Positions 52,037 through 62,297 are shown, numbered from the stretch's first letter. The stretch is DNA of 64,000 nt from Brasilonema sp. UFV-L1 (GCF_012912105.1 NZ_QMEA01000015.1:1-64000); one strand, 5' to 3'. The notes: generated from the letters alone by a model not told the origin. Numbers and translations are program-made.

Positions 52037-53239
52037 TCAGCCGAGACTACCGCGTTTGATTTGTTCATTTTCAATTGCTGCAAATAAAGCGCGAAAGTTC
52101 CCTTCACCAAAACCTTGAGCTTGGTACCGACGCTCAATAAACTCAAAGAAAAAGGTCGGCTGTCCAAAAATGGGCTGGGTAAAAATTTGCAATAGTAAAG
52201 GTGTTATGTTCTTATTCGAGCCAAAAAAAGTCTCTTGTTCCCAATCTACTAAAATTTCCTGTTGAGCAATCGCATCTAGTTCGTCTATTGTTATGGGAAG
52301 TCCTTTTCGCTGTCGAACTTGTGAGTAGTAGTTTTTAGAAACTGGGAGTAACGATAAACCACTAGCGCGGAATTGAGCTATTGCATGAACAATATTACGT
52401 GTCCGCAAGGCGATATGTTGAATTCCTGCTCCTCGGTTGACGTTCAAAAATTCTTGAATTTGAGAATTGGCTGAGGCTGGCTCATTAATTGGCAATTTTA
52501 CATCGCCATAACGCGAAACCATGACCTGGCTATGCAAAGCAGAGCGAGATGTTTGAATGTTAAACGTCTGCTGTCCCTGAAAATTAAGGATATTTTCATA
52601 CCAAGCCACTGCGTTTTCTAACTGTCCTGCATCCACATTTAACACGATGTGGTCTATGGCGGTGAAGAAGGACGGAGGGACAACGGGCACAGAAGACAAG
52701 GAGAACCAGCTTGGTGTGGACGTTCTCTCCGTTATAGTGACGGGCGTTGGAAATGAGGGACAAGGAGGACAATCCTCTTCATCTTCCTCCTTTCTCCTTT
52801 CTATCAACGTGTGTGTTAAGGAACCCCAAGCTGTAATTTTCCCCCACTTGATGTATTCTTGACCATACTGGTGTTGCTGGATTGGTTGCAAAACTTTTGC
52901 CCCATGCTGTTGAGCACAAGAAATGACTTTTTCTACATTTTCAACACAAAAAGCAACATCTGCCACACCAGGCGGGTGGTAGCGCAAAAACTCAGCAACT
53001 GGACTGGTAGGTAATAGTGGAGAAGACACTAAAAAGTAGATTGGACCACTTTTGACCACTTGCGTGCAGGTGTGAAAGGTCTCATCCCGTTTGGCTTTCC
53101 AAGAAATGTCGTTTCCCTTTTCGAGAAAAGTTGGAGGAATAACAGAATCAGCGACTACTTGAAAACCCAAATGACGTACAAACCAATCGCGCCACACTTT
53201 GGCATTTTCCACATAGAAGTGAACGTGATCAATTTTCAT
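52037..53239 (-). CDS. hppD: 4-Hydroxyphenylpyruvate dioxygenase
   Basis: 400 residues with two VOC halves. The Fe ligands are in the second: AIDHIVLNVDAG (His), GIQHIALRT (His) and FFFEFIERR (Glu); the C-terminal GFGEGNFRALFAAIE closes the active site. It turns 4-hydroxyphenylpyruvate into homogentisate, the tocopherol precursor in cyanobacteria. The interdomain linker (RRKEEDEEDCPPCPSFPTPV) is encoded by a purine-rich low-complexity insert and is longer than usual. Confidence 0.93.
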   Translation of the reverse strand: MKIDHVHFYVENAKVWRDWFVRHLGFQVVADSVIPPTFLEKGNDISWKAKRDETFHTCTQVVKSGPIYFLVSSPLLPTSPVAEFLRYHPPGVADVAFCVENVEKVISCAQQHGAKVLQPIQQHQYGQEYIKWGKITAWGSLTHTLIERRKEEDEEDCPPCPSFPTPVTITERTSTPSWFSLSSVPVVPPSFFTAIDHIVLNVDAGQLENAVAWYENILNFQGQQTFNIQTSRSALHSQVMVSRYGDVKLPINEPASANSQIQEFLNVNRGAGIQHIALRTRNIVHAIAQFRASGLSLLPVSKNYYSQVRQRKGLPITIDELDAIAQQEILVDWEQETFFGSNKNITPLLLQIFTQPIFGQPTFFFEFIERRYQAQGFGEGNFRALFAAIENEQIKRGSLG

Positions 53240-53358
53240 GCTCTTTGAAAATCCAGCGCAACTGTTTATCTGTCTGTTAATTTTGCCTTTTTTACTGGAT
53301 TTTCAGGTCATTCCTAAGCAAGAATCTGGATTCTTGCACACAAGCGAGGAATAAGGAT

Positions 53359-54165
53359 TCACTGACTTTTGTCTGATAACAACACTTCTGGGGGTACATC
53401 AGAACGATCGCCTGGTCTTTCTACTTGATTTTGTGGAGATTCAGCCTGTAGGTTTTGTAAATTCTCTTTTAATTGGGTTTGTAACCAGTTTTCAAACAGT
53501 TCATTAAGCAGTCGCTGCTGCATTTCTTCATCTAACTGAGCTGGGAGTTGCTTTTCCAGTCGTACAACCACAATCCAATCTCCTAAAGATGTTGGTGGTA
53601 AAAGTTGACCAGGCTGAACTGAGGCTAGCATATTTGCCAGGACTGGATGGGGAACTCCCAACTCTACTGGACCTATTAAACCACCAGTTTGAGCCTCAGG
53701 ACCTTGAGAATACTCGCGAGCCAGTTCGCTAAAAGACTGTTCTCCTTCTTGAATGCGGAAGTAAAGCTCTTGGGCGATACAAATATCTTTCACCCGAATC
53801 AAAGAATAAACAACCTTATCTAACTTTGCCTTACGCTGAAGAAAGAAGGACTGTAACTTATCTCCCCAATTGCTTCGCTTGAAGTTTTCCAGTTTGATAT
53901 TCCGTGTGGCTAGATAGTCTAGTTGTTCACGGTTTAGACCACGAGCTTGCAACCATGCTTGCAGATCCTCCTCAGACTTCAACTGATGCTGTTGGTAGAA
54001 CTGCTTATATGCTTGAGTATTTTCATCTGTTGTCAAAGCATGGTTGGCGATCGCATTATCGATAATAACTTCTCGCATCAATTGCGGCAGTATTCCGTAC
54101 TGCTTGAGTAAAGGAATGAGTTCGTTGTTGCTAATGGCGCGATCGCCGACTTGTAAAGCTGGAAT
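53359..54165 (-). CDS. Parvulin-type peptidyl-prolyl isomerase, non-canonical start
   Basis: The frame IPALQVGDRAISNNELIPLLKQYGILPQLMREVIIDNAI is family-typical from its beginning, yet the first ATG lies about 27 codons in (54081). An AGGAGG site at 54171-54176 stands 5 bases before an ATT (54163-54165), so ATT may initiate, or an ATG has mutated. The parvulin core is VVYSLIRVKDICIAQELYFRIQEGEQSFSELAREYSQGPEA and GPVELGVPHPVLANML. No signal peptide. A foldase role is likely; clients are unknown. Confidence 0.75.
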   Translation of the reverse strand: MPALQVGDRAISNNELIPLLKQYGILPQLMREVIIDNAIANHALTTDENTQAYKQFYQQHQLKSEEDLQAWLQARGLNREQLDYLATRNIKLENFKRSNWGDKLQSFFLQRKAKLDKVVYSLIRVKDICIAQELYFRIQEGEQSFSELAREYSQGPEAQTGGLIGPVELGVPHPVLANMLASVQPGQLLPPTSLGDWIVVVRLEKQLPAQLDEEMQQRLLNELFENWLQTQLKENLQNLQAESPQNQVERPGDRSDVPPEVLLSDKSQ

Positions 54166-54349
54166 AATAACCTCCTAAATGCTATAATTATTAACTTAAG
54201 CTAGATAAAGTCAATAAACTGTTTGTGATTATATCAAGATATATTAATAATAGTCTTTCCAGTTTGAGCTTGTAGAAAAGTCGCCCTCACCTGAGGGGGT
54301 AAGAGCGAACAGAAGTGGAAGAATTGAAGCTTTTAGTGAGTAATTCTAA

Positions 54350-56659
54350 TTAGACAATATCCACATTACTAAGCTGTGACCAATTCTGAGTTCCTAGCAA
54401 ATTGTTACCTTCGCTGATTGACGTGTTGTTGTCAAGTCCGGCAAGACCGACACGCGGGTCAAGGTTAAGAGATTTTTCTAACCCTAGGAGGATGATTTCG
54501 TTATTATCTATTGCTGGAGGACGACCGACAGAGAATGGATAGTTGTTATCATTGGCAACTAGAATGGTCTTTTCATCAATCACCAGAACATTTTCGATGG
54601 TTTGGAAGGAGAAAGTGAACTGTGTGCTACCATCTTTATTTAAGTCCCTTGGATCTGGAATATTGAGAAGATCTACAACTTCTTCTTTGGCAACATATCC
54701 ATTGGCGTCTTTTTCAGAAAAGTCTACCTTGAAGATTTTCTTAAACTTAGCGGTGTCTGCTTGTCCGTTATCACGCTCAATCACCAGGTATTCATGATCG
54801 TTAATTACAGTCAAGTCACCAATTGCATGGCTGGAGTTTTCAAGACGATAATACCCAACTAGACCTTCATACTGTTTGCTGGTAATATCAAACTCATAAA
54901 TTCGTAAGGCATCATTGGGATCACCGAGAACTGACCCTTCTAACAGAGGATACAGTTTGGTTTTGTCTGGACTAATTGCCAAACCTTCAAAACCCTTGGA
55001 ACCACCGAGGTTAGAGGGTGCAAGACCAGCCAGAACATCTGGGTTATCAGGAGAACGTACAAACTCACCAGTAATTTGGTCGCGGACTTTGTCTCCAGTT
55101 CCAGGGAAATCAGTAAAGTAGCCATCCACTCCTAATTTGATAAACTGCTGGTACTCTAGTTCTGGGTTTCCGTTGTAGTCAGCTGCTAAGTACTGATTTT
55201 CATTGCGGAAGGTGTAAGGATGGACCAACAAACCTGCATCGTGAGCATCTTGTACCAGTGTTGTTGGAGGAAGAGTGGTTTTGTCAGCGTCGTTGACAGC
55301 GCCATCTCCATTGACATCATCCGCTTTTCCATCACCATCAGCATCAACACCTTTAACCGAGACAATCATCCGCTTCCAGGGACCAATCCCATCGGCGTAT
55401 GTCGCGATTTCCTTCAAACCCTCTGGAGTCCGTAGATCTCCATAAGTGCGGGAATCGCCACTGACGACAAAATCGTAAGGCTGCTTTTCAATCAGTGTAC
55501 CATCTAAGGCAATATCAGTTGCATCCAATAATTGCACCAGGGGTACATCTATTTTCTGGTTGAGTTCCTTGAGATTCCCAACTTCAAAAGACTGGATAAA
55601 CACCCGAGTTGGATCTGTAAACTCTGTTTTCTCCAGAGTTTCAACCAATGGTTCTTCCAAGGACAAGCCAACAGAATCGTGGTAAGTGGGGTGTTTGGTT
55701 TCGGGATAGATACCGATTTTTCTACCCGTTTGTGCTTCTACCTGCTTAACTAAGTCAATAATTTCCTCAAGAGTCGGAACTTCATACAAACCGTTATAAG
55801 ATTGATCCCGGAAGGAAAGACGCTCCTTTGCTCGTAAGGTCTTAATTTCAGCCAAAGTGAAGTCATCAGCAAACCACCCTGTTTCAGTCACATCGTCAAT
55901 CACCTTAGTCGTGTAGCGTGAAGCAAACTCTGGGCGACTTGCTACATCGGTGGTGTCTGTAATGTTGATTTCATGGCGAGCAATTAAGACTCCATCTTTG
56001 GTGGAAACTAAATCTGGCTCAATAAAGTCAGCTCCTTGCTCTATTGCTAATTTGTATGACTCTAGAGTATGCTCTGGACGTTCACCACTAGCACCTCGAT
56101 GACCAATGACAATAGGAGCCTGACCATTGAGGGTATTTAGATTATAGAAGTTAGGAGTAGAAATCGGAGCGTCTAATACTTGACCTGTCTGATCAACATG
56201 TAAAAGGTAAGGTCCAAATTCATCCCCAATCCAGATAGTTCCATCACCAGCGATCACAAAGGATTCTGTATCAAAATCTGCACCTGTTAATAAACGCTCT
56301 GCACTATCTTCATTAGTGATTTTAAATGGAACTTTGTGATTCGGGTCAGAAAGTTGAATAAAGTTGAGAACTTCAACACGACCATCACCTTCTTGTGTCC
56401 CTTGAAAACTAGGTTCAAGCTGCTGGATTCGTAATAGGAAATCAGCGCTGTTGCTTTTTGCTCCATAACCATTGTCGGAAAGAAACCAAAAGCTGTTTTG
56501 GTCAGCAAACTGTACACCACTAAAGCCTTGAACAGGTTGTCCTTGAAAGGGTACTGTTCTTCCATTAGTATTGCTTGTGATAAAGTTTCCAGAGGAAGGA
56601 CCGGACGCAAATGTATCTGCTGGTAGTACGGCAAATCCCTTGAGTGTTACGTTTGTCAT
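54350..56659 (-). CDS. Phytase-like esterase with inserted glycerophosphodiesterase domain
   Basis: Start [18 protein letters not shown] with GGAAAA upstream; an upstream ATG at 56743 is in frame. The first 170 and last 200 residues are an esterase-like phytase beta-propeller ([40 protein letters not shown]). Between lies a complete GDPD domain: [33 protein letters not shown]. An EF-hand-like [10 protein letters not shown] and [10 protein letters not shown] loop pair sits near 480. No signal peptide. It hydrolyses phosphodiesters for phosphate supply; a Pho-box-like repeat upstream supports this. Confidence 0.85.
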   Translation of the reverse strand: MTNVTLKGFAVLPADTFASGPSSGNFITSNTNGRTVPFQGQPVQGFSGVQFADQNSFWFLSDNGYGAKSNSADFLLRIQQLEPSFQGTQEGDGRVEVLNFIQLSDPNHKVPFKITNEDSAERLLTGADFDTESFVIAGDGTIWIGDEFGPYLLHVDQTGQVLDAPISTPNFYNLNTLNGQAPIVIGHRGASGERPEHTLESYKLAIEQGADFIEPDLVSTKDGVLIARHEINITDTTDVASRPEFASRYTTKVIDDVTETGWFADDFTLAEIKTLRAKERLSFRDQSYNGLYEVPTLEEIIDLVKQVEAQTGRKIGIYPETKHPTYHDSVGLSLEEPLVETLEKTEFTDPTRVFIQSFEVGNLKELNQKIDVPLVQLLDATDIALDGTLIEKQPYDFVVSGDSRTYGDLRTPEGLKEIATYADGIGPWKRMIVSVKGVDADGDGKADDVNGDGAVNDADKTTLPPTTLVQDAHDAGLLVHPYTFRNENQYLAADYNGNPELEYQQFIKLGVDGYFTDFPGTGDKVRDQITGEFVRSPDNPDVLAGLAPSNLGGSKGFEGLAISPDKTKLYPLLEGSVLGDPNDALRIYEFDITSKQYEGLVGYYRLENSSHAIGDLTVINDHEYLVIERDNGQADTAKFKKIFKVDFSEKDANGYVAKEEVVDLLNIPDPRDLNKDGSTQFTFSFQTIENVLVIDEKTILVANDNNYPFSVGRPPAIDNNEIILLGLEKSLNLDPRVGLAGLDNNTSISEGNNLLGTQNWSQLSNVDIV

Positions 56660-56873
56660 AATTTTTCCTAGTTTGTCGTAACCTAATTTCTGAAGAGGTG
56701 GATATACTATCTGCCTTATGCTGAGTGTAGATTCACAGCACAAAAATCAAGATTTCATTTCTTTTTCCACACAAATTCTTTGTGGTAAAGAAAGCTCCAG
56801 CCATCCGTCAATACAAAATGTGCTGCACCCAGAAATTTACTTTCTGTGCATCCCCATTGAAATTCTCATATCT

Positions 56874-56903
56874 AGGTTAAGAATAAGAAATGCTTGGATT
56901 AAG
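56874..56903 (-). promoter_or_regulatory. Pho-box-like repeats upstream of the GDPD/phytase gene
   Basis: On the minus strand, CTTAATCC, then a weak CATTTCTT, then CTTAACCT follow at 11-nt steps, the PhoB-box pattern of cyanobacteria. The site is about 215 bases from the start codon. The rest of 56660-57230 shows no gene. Confidence 0.5.
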
Positions 56904-57230
56904 AGTATTATTTTTACCCAAGTACAATGAACCCAGCTAAAGCTAGTCTTAGTCTCCAGTGAGTGAAAAATTTTCGGAATTGTAATATCGTTTTTAATTT
57001 TGATTCAAGATCAAAAGATTTCTTAAAACCGCCTGACAAAAGACGTATCACCCCTGATGAATGAAAGAAATACCTCGGTTACTCCTTCCCTCAAGAGTGT
57101 TTCTTCAGAGTCGTTGATACTTAATATTTGATAGCATTTTCACTTAACTCAGCTTGCCTTGAAATTTCTGAAGTCGCAGCATAACATAGTAGCGGGGAAC
57201 TGTGAAATTCCTCAGTTAAGAATTAGACTA

Positions 57231-57352
57231 TTTGACACTCCCACGGCTACGGAAATATCGCACTGCGTGCTCATTTCCGTAAAAAGCCGTGGGATTCTAG
57301 GCTCAACGTCGAAACTTGTTCAACCAGGATTGCTCCAGATTGAATAGAGGTT
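57231..57352 (-). ncRNA. Predicted 3' end of the TnpB omega-RNA
   Basis: TnpB guide RNAs are made from the 3' end of tnpB through the right end, with the guide beyond it. Here the scaffold would finish at GGGAGTGTCAAA, with the guide being the minus-strand bases left of 57231. The terminal stem carries the extra nested hairpin. Confidence 0.4.
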
Positions 57353-58698
57353 TCAACTCCCAAGCGCGTTTCTTGATTTCTTCTTAGAAGAAACCTTGCT
57401 TCCCCCTTGCCCAGAGGTAGCAATTTTTTCTTTGCCTTTACGAAGTATGTTGATTGCGGCTGCATAGTCACGTTGCAAAACACAACCACATTTACAGGTG
57501 TGCGTTCTAGTAGATAATGATTTTTTGACCATGATGCCGCATTGTGGACACTGCTGTGAAGTGTAGTGAGGTTCTACAGCTAGCGCCATTTTTCCATACT
57601 TCTGGGCAAAGTACTCTAGATAACTCCGAAACTGTCTCCATCCAGCGTCATTGATGCTTTTTGCCAGATGGTGATTACGCACCATATTCTTAACCTGCAA
57701 GTTTTCGTAGACGCATAAATCGTTAGATTGCATGACGTGACGCGCTTTCAATAAGCTGTGTTCAGTACGTTGTCTACTTATCTTTAGGTGCTTGCGTGCA
57801 TATCGGTTTCGAGCCTTGTTTCTGCCGTTCTTTCCTTTCTGCTTCTTGTAGATTCTCCGTTGAGCGTGTTTGATTTGTTTCTCGGCTTTACGCAAGAAGC
57901 GCGGATTAGGGCGGCACGTTTTGGGGGGAAGCTTCCCCCCAAAAGCTGCCTTTTCATGATGTCCGTTTGAGTCGGTGTAGAAATACTCTAAGCCAAAATC
58001 CAAACCAATTTCTTGACCTGTAGATGCAATATCTTCCCTACACTCGACGTCAACGCAAAATTGAATATAGAAACCATCTGCACGACGGACAATACGGACT
58101 CGTTTGATGGATTTAACAGGATATGTGTGAATATCCCATTTACCCATTAACTTGAGTTCCCCAATCCCTTTTTTATCAGTGAAAGTAACTCTACGTTTTG
58201 TTGGATGTAGCGACCATCCACTTGTCTTATATTCAACAGAGCGGTTGTCATGTTGAAAACGAGGATAACCCTTTTTCCCTGGTTTGTTCTTTTTACAGTT
58301 GTCGTAAAACCGAGAAATTGCAAACCATGCTCTCTCAGCAGCAGCTTGTACTGCCGACGCATTGTCCCCTAGAAAATGAGCCAGCCTTATTACTACGAGT
58401 AACCGACTACGCCGACAGATCAACAAAACAAAGGCTGGCTCATTTTCTTACGTGTAAGACCCCCGTCCATAGAATTTAAGGCAGCAACAAAGGGAAAGTC
58501 AGCGCGTAGTACCGTTGAGTATCGGCTGATGGCTGCATTGTTAATATTGTTTTCTCTAGAAGAGTCTATCCAATATCTGAGACACTTATTCCTAATAAAT
58601 TGAGTAGTTTCGATTGCTGACTCAATCGCCTGATATTGTGCTTTATTTCCTTTAGCTTTGTACTCTAAAACCAACACGCTTGACTCACCTCCTTGCAT
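57353..58698 (-). pseudogene. tnpB: TnpB RNA-guided nuclease, interrupted by a hairpin element
   Basis: The N-terminal piece (58468-58698) is YKAKGNKAQYQAIESAIETTQFIRNKCLRYW to ADFPFVAALNSM. The C-terminal piece (57353-58354) resumes at AVQAAAERAWFAISRFYDNCK. It retains RuvC Asp in GLDFGLEYF, Glu in VYENLQVKNM, zinc-finger CPQCG and CKCGC, and Asp in QRDYAAAINI, all intact. A 113-bp hairpin element separates the pieces and adds stops and a frame change. A nuclease from the second piece alone would lack the N-terminal wedge part. Confidence 0.88.
58355..58467. repeat. Hairpin element, copy 2, inside tnpB
   Basis: A 17-bp perfect stem (58372-58388 with 58431-58447), a 42-nt loop, flanks CGACGCATTGTCCCCTA and TTACGTGTAAGACCCC as in copy 1 (6186-6297). 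Boundaries come from the tnpB reading frame: codon ATG at 58468-58470 and codon GCA at 58352-58354 should be neighbours. 113 bases cannot be read through. Confidence 0.85.
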
Positions 58699-58736
58699 TA
58701 CTTAAAGTATAATTAGTTTACTTATATGTTCTTTTT

Positions 58737-58919
58737 ATGTCAACAGGAAAAGGCAAGAAGAGAATAAAGAATGTGCCAGTATTATATGAAGAAACCAAAA
58801 AGCAGCGCGGTGTCATGTTAACAGACACCGCATGGTCTAATGCCGTTATTAAAGCCAGAGAAAAGGGAATAAGTGTCAGTGAATATTTAGAGAGATTGAT
58901 TAGAGCAGACGGTAACTAA
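58737..58919 (+). CDS. Ribbon-helix-helix-like protein divergent from tnpB
   Basis: 60 residues: a basic start (STGKGKKRIKNVPVLYEETKKQ), then GVMLTDTAWSNAVIKAREKGISVSEYLERLIRA, the strand-helix-helix pattern of CopG/Arc-like DNA-binding proteins. It begins 38 bases from the tnpB start on the other strand, inside the likely element ends. It could repress tnpB or act as an accessory; related small genes beside cyanobacterial tnpB are recalled but not checked. Confidence 0.65.
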   Translation: MSTGKGKKRIKNVPVLYEETKKQRGVMLTDTAWSNAVIKAREKGISVSEYLERLIRADGN

Positions 58920-59337
58920 AGTTGCCACGCATTCATGAGGACAGTACTTGATGAGGGTTTCCCGACAGAGGTATCTGTCCGTCCCACGGCTAAAAGCCGG
59001 TGGGCTTTCTGCTTTCAATGCTGTAAAAATCACTCTACTCAGTCAAAAAAATTTAAGCAGACAGTATAAGTTTCACGTTTTGATCTTGAAACATAGCTTC
59101 TTGAAATATAACTGAAAGTTGCCGAATTATTAATATTACACGTATTTGAAAGTGAGGAGCGAGCTTATCAAACGAGAACACAAATAAGATTTAACTGATA
59201 AGCGTGTTAAATTTTCTTGAAGGATAACTTGCTGAAAAAGACTGTCATAACCGAAATCAGGTTAGAGCACCTTTTTTTTCTAGTTGATTTGACACAAATT
59301 AGTCAATTTTGATGTGCTTGAACTCTTAGTTAAATTC

Positions 59338-60117
59338 TTATCCGAAACGCCCAGAAGTGTAGTCGCGAGTACGAGCATCAAGAGCGTTGCTAAAGATTTG
59401 AGTTGTTGCTCCGAATTCAACCATTTGACCAATCCGACTTTCATCAGTGCTGAAGAAAGCGGTAAAATCAGAAACGCGAGCTGCTTGCTGCATATTATGA
59501 GTCACAATTGCAATTGTCAGTTCGTCGCGTAAACTATGGATGAGTTCCTCAATTTTCATTGTTGCAATCGGGTCAAGAGCTGAACAAGGCTCATCCATGA
59601 GGAGAACTTTTGGTCTGACTGCTAAAGCACGGGCTATACACAACCGCTGTTGTTGACCACCAGAAAGTCCTAGAGCTGATTTGTTGAGTTTATCTTTTAC
59701 CTCATCCCAAATAGCAGCACCTCGTAGAGCAGATTCGACAATTTCGTCTAATTCTGATCTGGGACGCCATCCAGCGATTCTGATACCGTAAACGGTATTA
59801 TCGTAAATACTCATGGGAAAAAGGTTCGGCTTTTGAAACACCATACCTATTTGGCGGCGTAGCCGATTGAGATTCACACGAGGATTGTAAATATTCTGAC
59901 CATAAAATTCTACGCTGCCATCTACTCTGACTGTTCCTTCTAGTTCACTAATGCGATTCAGGCATTTAATAAATGTAGATTTACCACAACCACTAGGACC
60001 AATAATTGCGGTGACTTGGTTCTCGTAAACATCCATAGACACGCCTTCGATTGCTTTGGAGGTGCCATAGTAGAAGCTGAGATTCTTGACTTTGATGGCT
60101 GGGTTTAACTTACTCAT
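59338..60117 (-). CDS. pstB: Phosphate ABC transporter ATP-binding protein
   Basis: 259 residues: Walker [10 protein letters not shown], signature [16 protein letters not shown], Walker [14 protein letters not shown], switch His in [27 protein letters not shown] is PstB-typical. It energises phosphate import with PstA and PstC. Last gene of the operon; no phoU follows. Confidence 0.97.
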   Translation of the reverse strand: MSKLNPAIKVKNLSFYYGTSKAIEGVSMDVYENQVTAIIGPSGCGKSTFIKCLNRISELEGTVRVDGSVEFYGQNIYNPRVNLNRLRRQIGMVFQKPNLFPMSIYDNTVYGIRIAGWRPRSELDEIVESALRGAAIWDEVKDKLNKSALGLSGGQQQRLCIARALAVRPKVLLMDEPCSALDPIATMKIEELIHSLRDELTIAIVTHNMQQAARVSDFTAFFSTDESRIGQMVEFGATTQIFSNALDARTRDYTSGRFG

Positions 60118-60166
60118 ACTGTGTTAGGTACTACAACAAAAATTCACAACTTCAGTAACGTTGTGA

Positions 60167-61042
60167 CTAGACGTTTCTCTTTCCTGTGAAGACACGAGAA
60201 AGAATACTGATCAACATTATGAGCCCGACTAAGACCAGAGAAGTTGTCCAAACTAATGCTGTTTTTTCTGGTGAGGGATCGTTGTATAAGTTAAAAATTA
60301 ATACAGATAGGGAAGCTGTTGGACCCAATAAGGTATTGGACCAATCCAAACTGAATAATGCAGTAAAAATCAAAGGTGCTGTTTCACCAGCAGCACGAGC
60401 TATGGCTAACAAAACCCCTGTGGTAATTGCAGGAATTGCTGCAGTGACAACGACGCGAAAAATTGTCTGGAAGCGAGTTCCTCCCAAGGCGGCTGAACCA
60501 AGACGTACAGAAGTGGGAATAAGTTTTAAAGCTTCTTCTGTCGTCAATACGATCACGGGGAGCATGAGAATCGACAACGCAAAACCACCTGCGATCGCAC
60601 TAAATTGCTTAGTTACCACTACAATAACAGCGTAAGCAAAAATACCTACGACTATTGAAGGAACTCCAGTGAGGATAGAGGCGACAAAGCGAACAGCACG
60701 ACCAATTCGATTTCCTTTACCAATTTCCGACAAAAATATGCCTGTCATGACCCCAGTGGGAACACTGAAGAGCGCAGCAATTGCGACCATCTCTAGAGTA
60801 CCAAGAATCGCGTTCCCAAATCCATCGTATATGACTGATGTTACAAACATCGATGGTTTGATGCTTGTAATACCTCGCCCAATGATTTCCCACAGTAATG
60901 ACAGCAAAGGAATCAGCGCTAAAGCTGAGAGGAAGAACGCTGTCACTGTCATTCCATAGTTAAATATCAGCCTCACTGGTGGTAGAGGACTGTGTATTTC
61001 TGCTGCTATTGACTTATTGATCTCAGACTCTTGACTAGTCAT
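60167..61042 (-). CDS. pstA: Phosphate ABC transporter permease PstA
   Basis: 291 residues, six membrane helices, with the EAA loop EEALKLIPTSVRLGSAALGGTRFQTIFRVV that contacts PstB, and RAAGETAPLIFTALF. It starts 122 bases after pstC and ends 49 bases before pstB. Confidence 0.96.
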   Translation of the reverse strand: MTSQESEINKSIAAEIHSPLPPVRLIFNYGMTVTAFFLSALALIPLLSLLWEIIGRGITSIKPSMFVTSVIYDGFGNAILGTLEMVAIAALFSVPTGVMTGIFLSEIGKGNRIGRAVRFVASILTGVPSIVVGIFAYAVIVVVTKQFSAIAGGFALSILMLPVIVLTTEEALKLIPTSVRLGSAALGGTRFQTIFRVVVTAAIPAITTGVLLAIARAAGETAPLIFTALFSLDWSNTLLGPTASLSVLIFNLYNDPSPEKTALVWTTSLVLVGLIMLISILSRVFTGKRNV

Positions 61043-61164
61043 ATCCCTTACGCATTTACATTTTCAAATGACTTGGCAACTTTGGCGTCTTTGGAAATAG
61101 ATTTTGTCGGACATTTGTATAACCTGGTTTTCGCTAACAGTATGTGTATGTAACACCTTTAGAG

Positions 61165-62157
61165 TTAGCGTTTCTTGCCACCGACAAACTGTACGATGAC
61201 CAAAGCACAAATATTTACAACTAGCGTCACAGCAAACAGAATCAAGCCCAAATATGTTAAAGCACCAATGTGCAATGGATCTTGAGCTTCGGCAAATTCA
61301 TTGGCTAGCACAGAAGGAATTGAGTAAGCTGGATCGAGTAGTGAGGCACTCACCTGAGCCGAGTTACCAATCACCATTGTGACAGCCATCGTTTCTCCCA
61401 AAGCTCGCCCTAGAGCAAGCATTGCTGCACCTACAATTCCGGAAAATCCAGTAGGTAATATCACCCGAAAAATGGTTTCCCACCGGGTTGAACCTAGAGC
61501 CATTGAGCCGCTTCGCAACTCTTTAGGAACAACTAACAAGACTTCACGACTGATTGCTGCCATCGTAGGCAAAATCATAATCGCAAGAATTATGCCAGCA
61601 GTCAACATATTGAACCCAGCAGGACCTGGTGTATTAAACAGTGGTATCCATCCGAAAGCGCTAGATAGCCAAGTTTGGAGGGGGACAAGAGCCGGAATAA
61701 AGATAAAAACCCCCCACAAACCAATAATGACGCTGGGAATCGCGGCGATTAATTCAACGATAAAAGCGATGGTTGTTCGTGCTGAAGGAGGAATAAAATT
61801 TTCACTTGTGACTAAGGCGACTGCTATCCCTACTGGGATGGCAAACAACATGGCGATCGCACTACTAATCAAAGTACCGTAAATGTAGGGTAAGGCACCA
61901 AAAACCAGATTCCCTGTATCCCATTGTTGATTCCACAAAAACCCTAGTCCAAACTTTTGAATAGCTGGTAGAGCTTTTTGGAAAATTATCAAACTCATCC
62001 AAAATAGGACTATCACCGTCAGAGCAGCAAATACATAAACTAGCCGTGTAAATCCTTGGTCTATCCAATAATTTTTACCACTGCTAGCTGTTATGTCTAT
62101 ACTTTCATCAATCAAACTCGGTTGATTGCTATTAGCTGGTTCAAAGGAATTTGCCAT
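61165..62157 (-). CDS. pstC: Phosphate ABC transporter permease PstC
   Basis: 330 residues, six membrane helices; EAA loop VVPKELRSGSMALGSTRWETIFRVILP and GRALGETMAVTMVIGN are diagnostic. A soluble N-terminus of about 30 residues precedes the first helix. It forms the channel with PstA. Confidence 0.96.
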   Translation of the reverse strand: MANSFEPANSNQPSLIDESIDITASSGKNYWIDQGFTRLVYVFAALTVIVLFWMSLIIFQKALPAIQKFGLGFLWNQQWDTGNLVFGALPYIYGTLISSAIAMLFAIPVGIAVALVTSENFIPPSARTTIAFIVELIAAIPSVIIGLWGVFIFIPALVPLQTWLSSAFGWIPLFNTPGPAGFNMLTAGIILAIMILPTMAAISREVLLVVPKELRSGSMALGSTRWETIFRVILPTGFSGIVGAAMLALGRALGETMAVTMVIGNSAQVSASLLDPAYSIPSVLANEFAEAQDPLHIGALTYLGLILFAVTLVVNICALVIVQFVGGKKR

Positions 62158-62263
62158 TACTAATTAGGAAACTAAATGATTTTCATGAACCCAGAGTGAG
62201 CAATTTGTCTACCCTGGTAGAACAAAAAGTGTAAAATGAGCGACTAAAAATTCAGATCCCAAG

Positions 62264-62297
62264 GTTCAGGAGCGTAGGCTAAGCTCCGCTCCTGAAC
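62264..62297. terminator. Hairpin between pstS and pstC
   Basis: GTTCAGGAGCG and CGCTCCTGAAC pair perfectly (11 bp, 12-nt loop). Placed after pstS in the mRNA, it can attenuate or stabilise pstS message so that the binding protein is made in excess. Confidence 0.65.

Larger units (their letters stand above)
57231..59004. mobile_element. IS200/IS605-type element (tnpB only) with RHH gene
   Basis: The right end (for minus-strand tnpB) is TTTGACACTC (57231) with stem CCCACGGCT / AGCCGTGGG (57240-57293). The loop of that stem holds a second hairpin ACGGAAAT / ATTTCCGT (57249-57280). The other end is probably CCCACGGC / GCCGGTGGG (58983-59004). No tnpA is present, so mobility would need a transposase elsewhere. 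Between lie a split tnpB and a plus-strand ribbon-helix-helix gene. 59005-59337 is empty of genes. Confidence 0.65.

Noticed and set aside
60186-60635. 149-codon plus-strand frame opposite pstA
   Set aside because: Antisense shadow of a conserved permease.
61379-61882. 167-codon plus-strand frame opposite pstC
   Set aside because: Antisense shadow of a conserved permease.
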